NCBI GenBank assembly: GCA_015485495.1
Contig: WFTL01000062.1
Location: 1 to 64,000, forward strand
Direction: 5' to 3'
DNA length: 64,000 nt
From: Planctomycetaceae bacterium
GTDB taxonomy: Bacteria > Planctomycetota > Planctomycetia > Planctomycetales > Planctomycetaceae
Shown: piece after piece, positions 18,499 to 27,390 of the stretch
How the letters are laid out: the number at the start of each line of letters is the position of its first letter
Position numbering within the stretch: position 1 is the stretch's first letter
Position numbers and translations under genes: made by a program
The notes under the pieces: generated by a model
What the model saw: only the letters and a program-made list of their open reading frames with translations
Database searches by the model: none
Told to the model about the DNA's origin: nothing

Positions 18499-19509
18499 AT
18501 GACCAAACGCCGGCGGAAAGTGAGTGAACTCGTGAAGGCCGTCAATCGACGTCTGAGACAGTCGCTGATGCGGGTTCCTCATCTTTCGGCACGGGGCACG
18601 CGGGCGACGGTGGCTCTGGGTGGCGGCGGAGCCCGGGGCATCGCTCACCTGGGAGCCATGGAGGTTCTGCGCGGCCTGGGAATCCGCATCGAACACATCA
18701 CCGGGGTCAGCATCGGCAGTCTGGCCGGCGCCCTGTGCGCACTGAACGAAGACATTTCCGACGTCCAGGAACGCGTGATCCGGCTGGTCACTTCCGAAGA
18801 ATTCCAGAGGCGGCAGTCGCGGATGTTCGCGACCGCCCCGGCAGCCGATGAACCGGCCACGTCGGGACTGTTCGCCTGGTGGGAACAGTTTTCCCGTTAC
18901 CTGGGCACGCGCCGACGCATGCTCGACCTCATCAGCCGACCGTCGCTGCTTCCAGGAGAACTGATTCACAGCATCATCGAGACGCTGCTTCCGGACATCG
19001 ATATTCGCGACGTCCGTGTGCCTCTGACCATTGTCGCTCTGGATCTGCAGAGTGGCCGGCAGGTCGTCATGACACGCGGATCCCTGCGCAGTGCCGTTCT
19101 GGCTTCCACCGCGATTCCCGGCGTGTTTCCTCCCGTCGAAATCGACGGCCGGCAGCTTGTGGACATCGGAGTCATCGACGCACTGCCGGTGGCCGTCGCC
19201 AGTGAGTACGGTTCTGACATCACGATCGCGGTGGATGTGGGAGCGGACATCGAACCGTCTCCTCCTCTGCATACCGCCAAAGACATTTTTCTGCGGATCA
19301 GCGACGTGACAGAACGTCATGTGCGGCAGTACACACGGGGCATGGCCGACCTGGTCATTCGGCCTCCGGTTTCCGACATTCCCTGGTACGACTTCTCCCG
19401 CCCCCAGGAACTCATCGAATGCGGCCGTGTGGCGGCTCGGCAGACGATCTTTCGGGAGTTCGCCCGTTCGAGCATGTCCAACGGTCAGTCCGATGCGCAC
19501 CCGCGCTGA
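18499..19509 (+). CDS. Patatin-like phospholipase family protein
   Basis: This protein of about 336 residues has a patatin/RssA-type Ser-Asp dyad hydrolase fold. The oxyanion loop is GGGGARGIAHLGAME, the nucleophile elbow is GVSIGS, and the candidate catalytic Asp is in QLVDIGVIDALPV, where the usual DGG/DGA is DIG. It has no signal peptide, so it probably acts on membrane lipids from the cytoplasmic side. ATG 18499 begins a basic N-terminus (MTKRRRKVSE); the upstream extension to 18328 has no support. Confidence 0.85.
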   Translation: MTKRRRKVSELVKAVNRRLRQSLMRVPHLSARGTRATVALGGGGARGIAHLGAMEVLRGLGIRIEHITGVSIGSLAGALCALNEDISDVQERVIRLVTSEEFQRRQSRMFATAPAADEPATSGLFAWWEQFSRYLGTRRRMLDLISRPSLLPGELIHSIIETLLPDIDIRDVRVPLTIVALDLQSGRQVVMTRGSLRSAVLASTAIPGVFPPVEIDGRQLVDIGVIDALPVAVASEYGSDITIAVDVGADIEPSPPLHTAKDIFLRISDVTERHVRQYTRGMADLVIRPPVSDIPWYDFSRPQELIECGRVAARQTIFREFARSSMSNGQSDAHPR

Positions 19510-19522
19510 TACGGCGCCCGGG

Positions 19523-22500
19523 TCAGTGATCCGGTGAAGAGGAATCCGGCCGGGCAACGGCCGGCGCATCGGGCCGTTCGAACCGAACGTGCGTGCCATG
19601 GATGGCCACCGACACCGTTCCATCCGTTTCCACCACGATGCCGGTTTCCGCATAACTGTATCGTGACGGCAGACGGGCATCGATGATCGGATCGCCCGTG
19701 CGCTGATGAAAACAGCGGAACCAGACGGAATCGTGAAACCGCCCGCTTTCCGGATCGCGAACCCGTTCGGTCACGGCCAGAAACGGCAGGTCCGGCTGAT
19801 CGGTGAAAGCCAGCGCCGCATGGTTCCGGGCCGTGCCGGTTTCCCACAGATGCCGCCCCGTCCGACGATCAACAGCCCGCACTGCCTGAAAGGGGGTCAG
19901 CAGCCGACCGGTCGCCGGCGGATGAACAGACCTCTGTTCCGGTTCCAGAAACACATACACGATGCCGGAACATTCGAACGGGTGCAGACGCGATGCCGAC
20001 CAGACAGCATCATCCGGCGGTTCCACCCCGGAACGACGCTCCGCCGGTTTCCACGAAAGCGGCTGGACGGTTCCGTCATTCAGTGCAATCCGGTGAATCG
20101 TTCGGTCGGCGGCTACCGCCGCCAGAACGGTTTCACCCATCCGCTCCAGACGCACGATATGCGACAGACGAATGCGTCGAGACACATCGCCGGTCGACGG
20201 ATGTTTCCACAGAATCTGAAGTTCCCCGTCCTCGTTCGTCCCCTGCACAATCACCACCTGATCCGCCTGCGCCCGGACGATCGACCGCACTTCTCCAGCC
20301 GACAGGCCGCACGGCTGCCGGCATCCGGTCGCCCGGTCCAGGACGAACGGAATATCATCGATCAGAGCCACGACGGACTCCTCCGTGCTCGTCACGACCG
20401 ACACGCCGTCGGTCGGATACTTCCAGATTGTCCGTCCTGTCAGGACATCGACCAGGCGGATTCCCAGGGCATCCGTGAGACAGGCGGTCCGTCCGACGAT
20501 TCCGGCCGGTCGGCAGACCTGCCGTTCCAGACGCGGATGAACGTGATTGTCCTGAAGAAAACCGGCTGACGGGACGGATGTTCTTTCGGCGAGCGTTTCC
20601 GGAGACAACAGATGTTTCGCGTGCCACAGGGAGCGCTGTCCGGCCAGGGAAACGGCCGTCAGAGAACCTGGACCGGGAATGAGCACGATGCTGCCGATTC
20701 GGTCCACGATCCCGACAGTGGCCGCCGGTCCCGCAGAAGCTGCTGTCGGAATCGACCACAGCCGCACATTTCCGGTTCCCAGAACAGACAGACGGGCAGG
20801 AGACGGATCGAAAACGTATTTCCAGGGATCGCCGGCGGCATCCGTCCAGGCCCGGGGCACATACAACTGACGACGCACCCGAAAAGACGGCGATGACGGA
20901 TGCGAGAAGGGAACCAGAACCCGCCGCACAGCGTCCGGGGCATCGTCCGTCCATTCTTCGCCGCCGGCATCCTGAGGAGGGACGGATCCTGCGGCCGCGA
21001 CGGTTTCCCGGACATCCGGAAGCAGAACGTCGGCCCGTCCGAACACCTGTCGGCTCACATCTGCCGCCATTCGACGCAGAGCTGTCACGCGGGATTCCGG
21101 GGACGAAGCTGTTCGGGACTGGTCCATCAGTCGTTTCCAGGACGGCCAGTCGGCCAGCCGGAACGTTTTCGTGAACCAGTCCGTGTCTCTGCCACCGCTG
21201 CTGTGCAGCAGCTCAGCCGCCTGCGTCAGCCCATCGACAGCCACGTCGAAATCTTCTGCGGGCAGAAACCGGCTGAGGACACAGCCGGCGAATTTCGGAT
21301 GGCTCACCCGGCGCAGAATGGAATCCGGGAGACGGCACAACGGTTCCGGAAGATCATCCGCCGCCGCTGATCCGTCTGCAGAACCAGGCGGGACGGCCCG
21401 ATCCGCGATACCGGCGGCCCAGGTCGCGACGCAGACCTGCACCGGACTGTCCCGATCCTGTTCCGAAGATTCCTGAAGCAAAGTGACGGGGAGGAACAGA
21501 TCGCTGTCTGAGTGATTCATGGCCAGCCGAACGGCTTCTGTGACGGCGGCCACAGGGTCCTCAGAAACCTTCTGCCGAATCTGCAGGGCCCTGATCATCA
21601 GCTTCTGATCCTCCGTTGCCGCGAGGTTCTGCGGATCGATGTCGGGAGGCAGCCGGCCGGCCTGAAGCAGTCGAAATGCCGCTTCGAACCGCAGTGTTTT
21701 CAGACGAGGTGACCGACGGAATTCTTCAGAGGGAACAGCGGACAGACGTTCCCAGGCTTCCATGACGGCACCGCAGTGCAGCATCCGGGCGATCTGTTCG
21801 GGGGGCGGAGATGCCGCATGGGACACAGGTTCCTGTGTCAGGCAGACGGTGCGGTGCGGTGTGATCAGGATGAGGTCCTCGCCGGCCGGCATCAGCGACG
21901 CGGCCGTCACGGGTGGAACCAGCGATTCGACGGCACGCATTGTCTGGCCGGTGTCGGTATCCAGGACCAGCAGAGTTCCGGTTGAGGTCGCAAGGAACAG
22001 GCGACTGCCACGGACGGTCCCCGGTCCGGCCGGCCAGCCGGAGTCATCAGACAGAACGCGTTGCCATCGGATCTGTCCTGTCGCGGCGACCACCCGCAGC
22101 AGTTCGCGTCGTTCCGGATCGTACAGCAGCAGGCCGTCCCGCACGGTTCCCACAACAGCTCGCTGCACGGTCGGCTGCCAGCGTTCCCGCAGTTCTCCGG
22201 TGACCGCATCCATGAAACAGACACCGCGGGACAGGCACGATACGGCGACCACCAGAGAATCGAACACATGCAGTTCCGTCTGCCGGGGAAGAAGTCGGCC
22301 GGAGCGCTGCAGCAGGGGCATGCTGACAAACGGTTCGTTCGATCGACGCGAAGCAGCAGGAAGGCCCGTCTGAGTGGCCCACAGGACAGACCGCGTCAGG
22401 GAATCCACCGCCAGCACCCAGCCGGTGCCCGTGGGACAAAGCAGAATTCCTTCGTGAATGGTCGGAGTGGCCGCAACACGGCGCCGGCTCACATCGCGAG

Positions 22501-23818
22501 TGATCGGATGGTCCGGAAAACACAGCAGACTGTCGTGGAGAACTTCCCCCGTGCGGGTTCGAAGCGACACCAGATGAATCTCATTCTGACGTTCCGCAAT
22601 GCAATGCAGAATACGGCCGTCGGCAGCGGGAACACCGGTGATCCAGCAGGCTGACAGAGGCGTGTCGAGTGCCGGTTCCAGTGAGGGACCTCCCACCGTC
22701 CACAGTCTCCGGCCGTCCTGGCGGGAAACGGCCACGAGACGGCTTTCCGGTGCTGGCGGCGCGTTCTGGCGGATGGCCGCACCGCCGGCCTGCATCGAGG
22801 AAGGAACCGTCACAGCGATGACCGCGTCTTCCGCAACAGCGATCTGAGAAAGAACTCCGCTGCTGATCAGCGAATCCTGAAAACGGCCGTCGAACCCGGC
22901 AGGCCCCTGCCGGTCCGGCCCTTCGGCAGCTGCCTGTTCCGCGAGAAAATCCACATGAGCCGGACGCAGCCGGAAAGCCCACTGAATCTTTCCCGTGCGG
23001 CAGTCCAGAGCGGTCAGTCCGTGCAGAGTCCGCCGGTTCAGTCGCCCGTTGCGCAGAACGGCGTTCCAGGATCCCATGGGCACCGGGCCCCCCTTCCCGC
23101 CCGATGTCCGCCGGCCCGCCTCGTCCCGCGGAAAGCGGCCGACCGCATCGCGGTGCTGCCATCGGACGCGCCAGGTCGAAGACGGTTCCGGCGCATCACC
23201 GGCTGCAGTCGAATGCGGTGGAGAAGAAGCGGAACTGGATGAAGGTGCCTTCCGGAACCGCTTTGTCCGTTGTATCAAAGACCGTGTCACGGCATCCCGG
23301 GGAAGGTCCGCGAGCCAGCAGCGGGCCGCCAGAGTCCGGCCGCGGGCCAGGTGAATCTGAGCGAGCAGCAGGCGGGCGCGCCTGGCCGCTCCCGTGCCCG
23401 AAAACTTCAGCAGAAACTCCGGCAGGTCGGTCCAGCGGCCGCTTCGGACGATCTGCAGCAGCCGCCGGTTCGCATCGCGGCCACTGACACGACGAACGAC
23501 ATCCTGCTGCGATGGGGACAGTCTGCGGAACAGATCAGCCAGAACCCGGTGCAGCGGCAGGTATCGGCCGGGCTGGCTGTCGCGAACGAGCAGTCCGGCT
23601 TCCGCGGAGCGAAGCTGCCGGAACGTGTCCACGGCTTCCTGGTCGCCGCGTCGCAACTGGTCCCGCAGCCGGTCCACAGCCTGCTGCACTCGTGGACTGG
23701 CGGGTACGGACGGCTGTGCGGGCGTCTCGGCCGCAGCCGCCGTCCGGACGACAAGCCCTGCCGGAAGCAGGCCGGCGATGAACACGGTTCGCAGACCTGG
23801 GCGCACCCACGATCTCAT
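19523..23818 (-). CDS. Very large secreted PQQ-like beta-propeller repeat protein
   Basis: This protein of about 1431 residues has an N-terminal export signal (MRSWVRPGLRTVFIAGLLPAGLVV). It contains many WD/PQQ-type propeller blades such as LTALDCRTGKIQWAF, LVAVSRQDGRRLWTVGG, VLAVDSLTRSVLWATQ and LLVLDTDTGQTMRA, followed later by VDVLTGRTIWKYPTDG and VDRRTGRHLWETG. At least two separate propellers seem likely, with a mostly helical section between. Such BamB-like or quinoprotein-like folds are common in planctomycetes; I see no obvious catalytic site. The frame also opens at 23905. Confidence 0.8.
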   Translation of the reverse strand: MRSWVRPGLRTVFIAGLLPAGLVVRTAAAAETPAQPSVPASPRVQQAVDRLRDQLRRGDQEAVDTFRQLRSAEAGLLVRDSQPGRYLPLHRVLADLFRRLSPSQQDVVRRVSGRDANRRLLQIVRSGRWTDLPEFLLKFSGTGAARRARLLLAQIHLARGRTLAARCWLADLPRDAVTRSLIQRTKRFRKAPSSSSASSPPHSTAAGDAPEPSSTWRVRWQHRDAVGRFPRDEAGRRTSGGKGGPVPMGSWNAVLRNGRLNRRTLHGLTALDCRTGKIQWAFRLRPAHVDFLAEQAAAEGPDRQGPAGFDGRFQDSLISSGVLSQIAVAEDAVIAVTVPSSMQAGGAAIRQNAPPAPESRLVAVSRQDGRRLWTVGGPSLEPALDTPLSACWITGVPAADGRILHCIAERQNEIHLVSLRTRTGEVLHDSLLCFPDHPITRDVSRRRVAATPTIHEGILLCPTGTGWVLAVDSLTRSVLWATQTGLPAASRRSNEPFVSMPLLQRSGRLLPRQTELHVFDSLVVAVSCLSRGVCFMDAVTGELRERWQPTVQRAVVGTVRDGLLLYDPERRELLRVVAATGQIRWQRVLSDDSGWPAGPGTVRGSRLFLATSTGTLLVLDTDTGQTMRAVESLVPPVTAASLMPAGEDLILITPHRTVCLTQEPVSHAASPPPEQIARMLHCGAVMEAWERLSAVPSEEFRRSPRLKTLRFEAAFRLLQAGRLPPDIDPQNLAATEDQKLMIRALQIRQKVSEDPVAAVTEAVRLAMNHSDSDLFLPVTLLQESSEQDRDSPVQVCVATWAAGIADRAVPPGSADGSAAADDLPEPLCRLPDSILRRVSHPKFAGCVLSRFLPAEDFDVAVDGLTQAAELLHSSGGRDTDWFTKTFRLADWPSWKRLMDQSRTASSPESRVTALRRMAADVSRQVFGRADVLLPDVRETVAAAGSVPPQDAGGEEWTDDAPDAVRRVLVPFSHPSSPSFRVRRQLYVPRAWTDAAGDPWKYVFDPSPARLSVLGTGNVRLWSIPTAASAGPAATVGIVDRIGSIVLIPGPGSLTAVSLAGQRSLWHAKHLLSPETLAERTSVPSAGFLQDNHVHPRLERQVCRPAGIVGRTACLTDALGIRLVDVLTGRTIWKYPTDGVSVVTSTEESVVALIDDIPFVLDRATGCRQPCGLSAGEVRSIVRAQADQVVIVQGTNEDGELQILWKHPSTGDVSRRIRLSHIVRLERMGETVLAAVAADRTIHRIALNDGTVQPLSWKPAERRSGVEPPDDAVWSASRLHPFECSGIVYVFLEPEQRSVHPPATGRLLTPFQAVRAVDRRTGRHLWETGTARNHAALAFTDQPDLPFLAVTERVRDPESGRFHDSVWFRCFHQRTGDPIIDARLPSRYSYAETGIVVETDGTVSVAIHGTHVRFERPDAPAVARPDSSSPDH

Positions 23819-24016
23819 CTGCCGCACCACAGCCGACAGTGTCAGAAAAACGGAGCCGCAATCTGTCACACGCTGGTCCCCGAAAACCCCTGGAAACCGC
23901 TTCATCCCGGTTCTGAGAAACCGGTCGGCAGAACCGAAAACAGCGGCCGCCGGACGGGTCTGTTTGTACCGTCAACCGGAGGCCGTGCCAATTCCCTTCG
24001 GAAAGTCCTGTTGGTG

Positions 24017-24045
24017 TTGAACCATCCTGCCAGGGCCGGTATGCT
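24017..24045 (+). promoter_or_regulatory. Putative sigma70-type promoter for rplY
   Basis: TTGAAC and TATGCT are separated by exactly 17 nt, about 45 nt before the rplY start. This is the best promoter match I found in the window. Confidence 0.55.
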
Positions 24046-24089
24046 CCCGCGTTTCGAATTTCCTGACAAAATACGGCAGGACGGCTGAG

Positions 24090-24644
24090 ATGGAAGACTA
24101 TCGACTGGTTGCCGAACGTCGCACATCAACGGGCAAACGCGACACCCGAAAGCTTCGCTCTGCGGGCCGTGTCCCGGCAAATCTGTATGGTTTTCACAAA
24201 GACAATGTGGCTCTGTCTGTGTCGGCCGACGACGTCGAAAAAGTGGTCGCACGGGGTTCCCGCGTGGTCGATGTGGAAGTGGACGGTTCCGTCGACAAGG
24301 CCGTCATTCAGGAACTGCAGTGGGACACGTTCAGCACCCACGTCCGGCATGTGGATATGATGCGGGTCGATCCCGACGGGACGGCCACGGTCCAGGTTCC
24401 GCTGGAATTCGTTGGAGAACCGCCGGCCCTGAAAACCGGCGGGCAGCTGCGCTATCACCAAAAGCACGTCACGATCACCTGTGCGGACTATCGCGTGCCG
24501 CGACACATCGACGTGCTCCTGGGATCTCTGGAAATGGGCGAGTCCGTCACGGTGGCCGATCTGCCGATTCCGGAAGGAATGAAGGCGGAAGACCCGGCGG
24601 ATACCGTGATTGTGGAACTGTATGACACCCGCCATGCCGAATGA
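24090..24644 (+). CDS. rplY: 50S ribosomal protein L25 (CTC form)
   Basis: This 184-residue protein is the long CTC-type L25, which binds 5S rRNA in the large subunit. The N-terminal L25 domain shows RTSTGKRDTRKLRSAGRVPANLYG; a second TL5-like beta domain follows (VPLEFVGEPPALKTGG ... IDVLLGSLEMGESVTVADLPIPEG). GGACGGCTGAG precedes the ATG. It is followed 18 bp later by pth, a common bacterial pairing, and both share the upstream promoter. Confidence 0.95.
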   Translation: MEDYRLVAERRTSTGKRDTRKLRSAGRVPANLYGFHKDNVALSVSADDVEKVVARGSRVVDVEVDGSVDKAVIQELQWDTFSTHVRHVDMMRVDPDGTATVQVPLEFVGEPPALKTGGQLRYHQKHVTITCADYRVPRHIDVLLGSLEMGESVTVADLPIPEGMKAEDPADTVIVELYDTRHAE

Positions 24645-24662
24645 TGACCGGCAGACCCGTCC

Positions 24663-25238
24663 ATGAAACTGGTCTTTGGCCTGGGGAATCCCGGCAGACG
24701 CTATGCCGGAACGCGCCACAACGTGGGCTTTCAGGTTCTTGAAGAACTGGCCCGGCGGCATGCCGGCGGACCTCCCCGGACCAGGGACCACGCGGAAGTG
24801 GTTGACGTGCAGATCGGCAGCGAAAAAACGCTGCTGATCGCCCCGGTGACCTGGATGAATCACAGCGGGCAGGCCGTGGCTGCGTTCGTGAATTTCTATC
24901 GTCCGGATCCGGACGATTTCGTGGTGATCTGCGACGATATGAACCTTCCGGACGGACGGATTCGCTGGCGGGCCGGCGGTTCGGCAGGCGGGCAGAACGG
25001 ACTGAAGGACATCATTCGGCGGCTGGGGCATTCGGACTTTCCCCGGCTGAGAATCGGCATCGGGCGGCCACCCGGCCGCATGACGGCGACCGACTGGGTT
25101 CTGGGCCGATTTCCGGACGCGCAGCGGCCCCAGGTCGAACAGACGATCGCCCGGGCAGCCGATTCCGTGGAGCACTGGATCCACCATGACCTTTCGTCCG
25201 TGATGAATCAGTACAACCGCGATCCGGACGGCGGCTGA
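24663..25238 (+). CDS. pth: Peptidyl-tRNA hydrolase
   Basis: This 191-residue enzyme recycles tRNA by cleaving peptidyl-tRNA dropped from ribosomes. The characteristic N-terminus is LVFGLGNPGRRYAGTRHNVGF, which contains the catalytic His. PVTWMNHSGQAV, DDMNLPDGRIRWRAGGSAGGQNGLKDI and FPRLRIGIGRP complete the family motifs. The length is normal. It is the second gene of the rplY-pth pair. Confidence 0.95.
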   Translation: MKLVFGLGNPGRRYAGTRHNVGFQVLEELARRHAGGPPRTRDHAEVVDVQIGSEKTLLIAPVTWMNHSGQAVAAFVNFYRPDPDDFVVICDDMNLPDGRIRWRAGGSAGGQNGLKDIIRRLGHSDFPRLRIGIGRPPGRMTATDWVLGRFPDAQRPQVEQTIARAADSVEHWIHHDLSSVMNQYNRDPDGG

Positions 25239-25419
25239 CCGATTTCGGTACGGCTGGCGGAAAACAGTCGTCTTCTGCGGCAGCCGCGTCCGCCGGCGGG
25301 ATCCGGAAGGTCTTCCTGGTCGCCGGGAATTCGGCACTGGGTATTGAAAAACCGATTCAAACTCGTCACAGTGTGCCGCTTCGACCGCAGCCGCCAGGTG
25401 GTCGGTCGGCCGCGTCCAC

Positions 25420-25466
25420 CGGCCTGTTTCTGTTTCGGCCCGGCCTGTTTCCGCCCGGCCTGTTTC
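25420..25466. repeat. Three short copies of CGGCCTGTTTC before rpsF
   Basis: CGGCCTGTTTC occurs three times at slightly irregular spacing (about 15-20 nt) immediately before the rpsF ribosome site. It lies within the 5' leader, so it may affect leader folding or be a simple repeat expansion. Confidence 0.6.
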
Positions 25467-25484
25467 TACCAGGGAAAAACGTTC

Positions 25485-25928
25485 GTGTCCGCTGCCGCAG
25501 CATCTCAGGAATCCACCACGGAAAACGTGAAGATCAACCGCTATGAAGGCATGTTCCTGGTGGACAGCAATGCCTTCGCCAGCGATCCGGACGGCATCAC
25601 CGGGGAAATCCTGAAGGTGCTGGAAAAGGCGGGAGCCACCGTGGTCGCTCATCGTCCCTGGCAGGACGGCCGGCTGGCCTACGAAATCGAAGGGCGCCGC
25701 AAGGGCCTGCACTACATTGTGTGCTTTACGATGCCCACTTCAGGCATGGCAGTGCTGACACGGCAATGCCGTCTGAGTGATGTGATTCTTCGTCACCTGG
25801 TGATCGCTCATTCTGAAGAACTGTTCAATGCGGTCGTCGATGCCATCACCGGTGTGGCGGCCGAAGAACCGGCAGCCGAAGAATCCGCATCGGAAAAACC
25901 GGCCGCCGCGCAGGCTGCGGAAACGTAA
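25485..25928 (+). CDS. rpsF: 30S ribosomal protein S6
   Basis: This protein of about 147 residues is ribosomal protein S6 with the family core NRYEGMFLVDSNAFASDP, WQDGRLAYEIEGRRKGLHYIVCF and LSDVILRHLVI. A C-terminal tail rich in Ala and Glu follows. GTG 25485 (MSAAAASQEST) is supported by AGGGA about 9 nt upstream. The ORF-track start at 25344 would translate the repetitive leader. It is followed by ssb, as in many bacteria. Confidence 0.93.
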   Translation: MSAAAASQESTTENVKINRYEGMFLVDSNAFASDPDGITGEILKVLEKAGATVVAHRPWQDGRLAYEIEGRRKGLHYIVCFTMPTSGMAVLTRQCRLSDVILRHLVIAHSEELFNAVVDAITGVAAEEPAAEESASEKPAAAQAAET

Positions 25929-25988
25929 CAGGTGCACTGCGAACATTCGCGGCAGACCAGAAACTTGTGAATTCAGGGAGCCGGACTG

Positions 25989-26456
25989 ATGGCGTCGTTC
26001 AATCGTGTGATTCTGATGGGCAACCTGACACGTGACCCGGAAGTCCGCTACACCACCGGCGGCACGGCTGTCACCGACGTGTCGCTGGCCATCAACCGGT
26101 ACCGCACCGACCGGAACACGAAGGAACGGATCGAAGAAACCACGTTCGTCGACGTCACTCTGTGGGGACGCACGGCGGAAATCGCGGGAGAATATCTGAG
26201 CAAAGGGCGTCCTGTTCTGATCGAAGGCCGTCTGCAGCAGGACCAGTGGGAAGACCGGGAAACCGGTCAGAAACGCAGCAAACTCAAGGTGGTCGGAGAA
26301 AGCATGCAGCTGCTTGGCAGCAGGGACGGCGGCGGCAGTCGCCCGGCCCGGCCTCCGGCAGCGGCTCCTTCCGGCGAGGAGACAGGTCCGTCGGACCGAC
26401 CGCCGGAAGAGTCGTTCTATGACGATCCCGGGGGAGACGCGGACGTTCCCTTCTGA
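25989..26456 (+). CDS. ssb: Single-stranded DNA-binding protein
   Basis: This 155-residue SSB has an N-terminal OB fold (MASFNRVILMGNLTRDPEVR, FVDVTLWGRTAEIAGEYLSKG). A disordered Pro/Gly linker follows, with the acidic tail DADVPF that recruits partner proteins. It binds single-stranded DNA during replication, repair and recombination. GGGAG lies upstream of the ATG. It sits between rpsF and rplI. Confidence 0.96.
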   Translation: MASFNRVILMGNLTRDPEVRYTTGGTAVTDVSLAINRYRTDRNTKERIEETTFVDVTLWGRTAEIAGEYLSKGRPVLIEGRLQQDQWEDRETGQKRSKLKVVGESMQLLGSRDGGGSRPARPPAAAPSGEETGPSDRPPEESFYDDPGGDADVPF

Positions 26457-26670
26457 CGATCTCCATCCGGCAGCGACCTGTCTGATCCGTTTGGGGGTGT
26501 TGGACTGGCCGGATGCCGGTCAACACGAAGGACTCCGGCACAGGGGACTCCGGCCGAGGAATCCGGACAGAAGAAAAGACAGTCAGCGAAAATGCGGTTT
26601 CCAGGCCGCCGGCAGCGGGTTTCAGCCCGACAGGACACCTCGACTGATTCAGGAAAAAAGACACACAAAC

Positions 26671-27180
26671 ATGGGACACAGAATCAAAAACCCGCGGGCC
26701 GTTGGCGGGTCGACTCGTTCCACGGCAGAAGTGCTTCTGGTTCATGACGTCGCCAGTCTCGGCCGACGCGGTGACATCGTGAAGGTCCGCCCCGGTTATG
26801 CCCGCAACTATCTGCTGCCGCACGGCCTGGCCACCATCGCCACGGAACAGAACCGGCGGATGGCCGCGCGGCATCGTGAAAAGCTGGAACAGATCGAGGC
26901 GGCCCGCATTCGTGATCTGCGCAAACTGGCGGACGCCGTCAGCCGCTACAGCGCCACGATCGAAGCGAACGCCATGGAAGACAATACTCTGTATGGATCC
27001 GTGACAGCCCGCGATATCAGCGACGCACTGAAAGCCGGCGGACACAACGTGGAACCCGAACAGGTTCAGATGGACGGCGCGATCAAAGAACTGGGCATGT
27101 ACACCGTGAAACTGTCCTTTCACGAAAAGGTCAGTGCGGAAGTCAAGGTGTGGGTCGTTCCGTCGGCAGCCAGTGCCTGA
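26671..27180 (+). CDS. rplI: 50S ribosomal protein L9
   Basis: This protein of about 169 residues is ribosomal L9. The family signature is VLLVHDVASLGRRGDIVKVRPGYARNYLLPHGLA, followed by the long connecting helix and a C-terminal domain ending with EVKVWVV. About 18 residues (MGHRIKNPRAVGGSTRST) precede the usual start. The ORF-track start at 26314 overlaps ssb and is rejected. The 214-bp gap after ssb contains no rpsR, which often sits there. Confidence 0.94.
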   Translation: MGHRIKNPRAVGGSTRSTAEVLLVHDVASLGRRGDIVKVRPGYARNYLLPHGLATIATEQNRRMAARHREKLEQIEAARIRDLRKLADAVSRYSATIEANAMEDNTLYGSVTARDISDALKAGGHNVEPEQVQMDGAIKELGMYTVKLSFHEKVSAEVKVWVVPSAASA

Positions 27181-27390
27181 TCCGGGCGGGAAGGCCTCCG
27201 GGTTTCGGAAACCGCAGCACGGATTCACCGGGACGAACGGACGGCCTGCCGGAGACGGGACGAGCTGCGGCGCATTCGTCAGGTGTCCTGCACATCGGTC
27301 CGTCTGATGCGCGGCGACAGCCGGGGAAAGGCGGATGGCAGACCGGTGGTCGGGTGGCGGCTGTCGGTCCCGCATTTCAGGAGGACTTCG

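Noticed and set aside
26457-26670. rpsR between ssb and rplI
   Set aside because: No frame in the gap shows the S18 signature.
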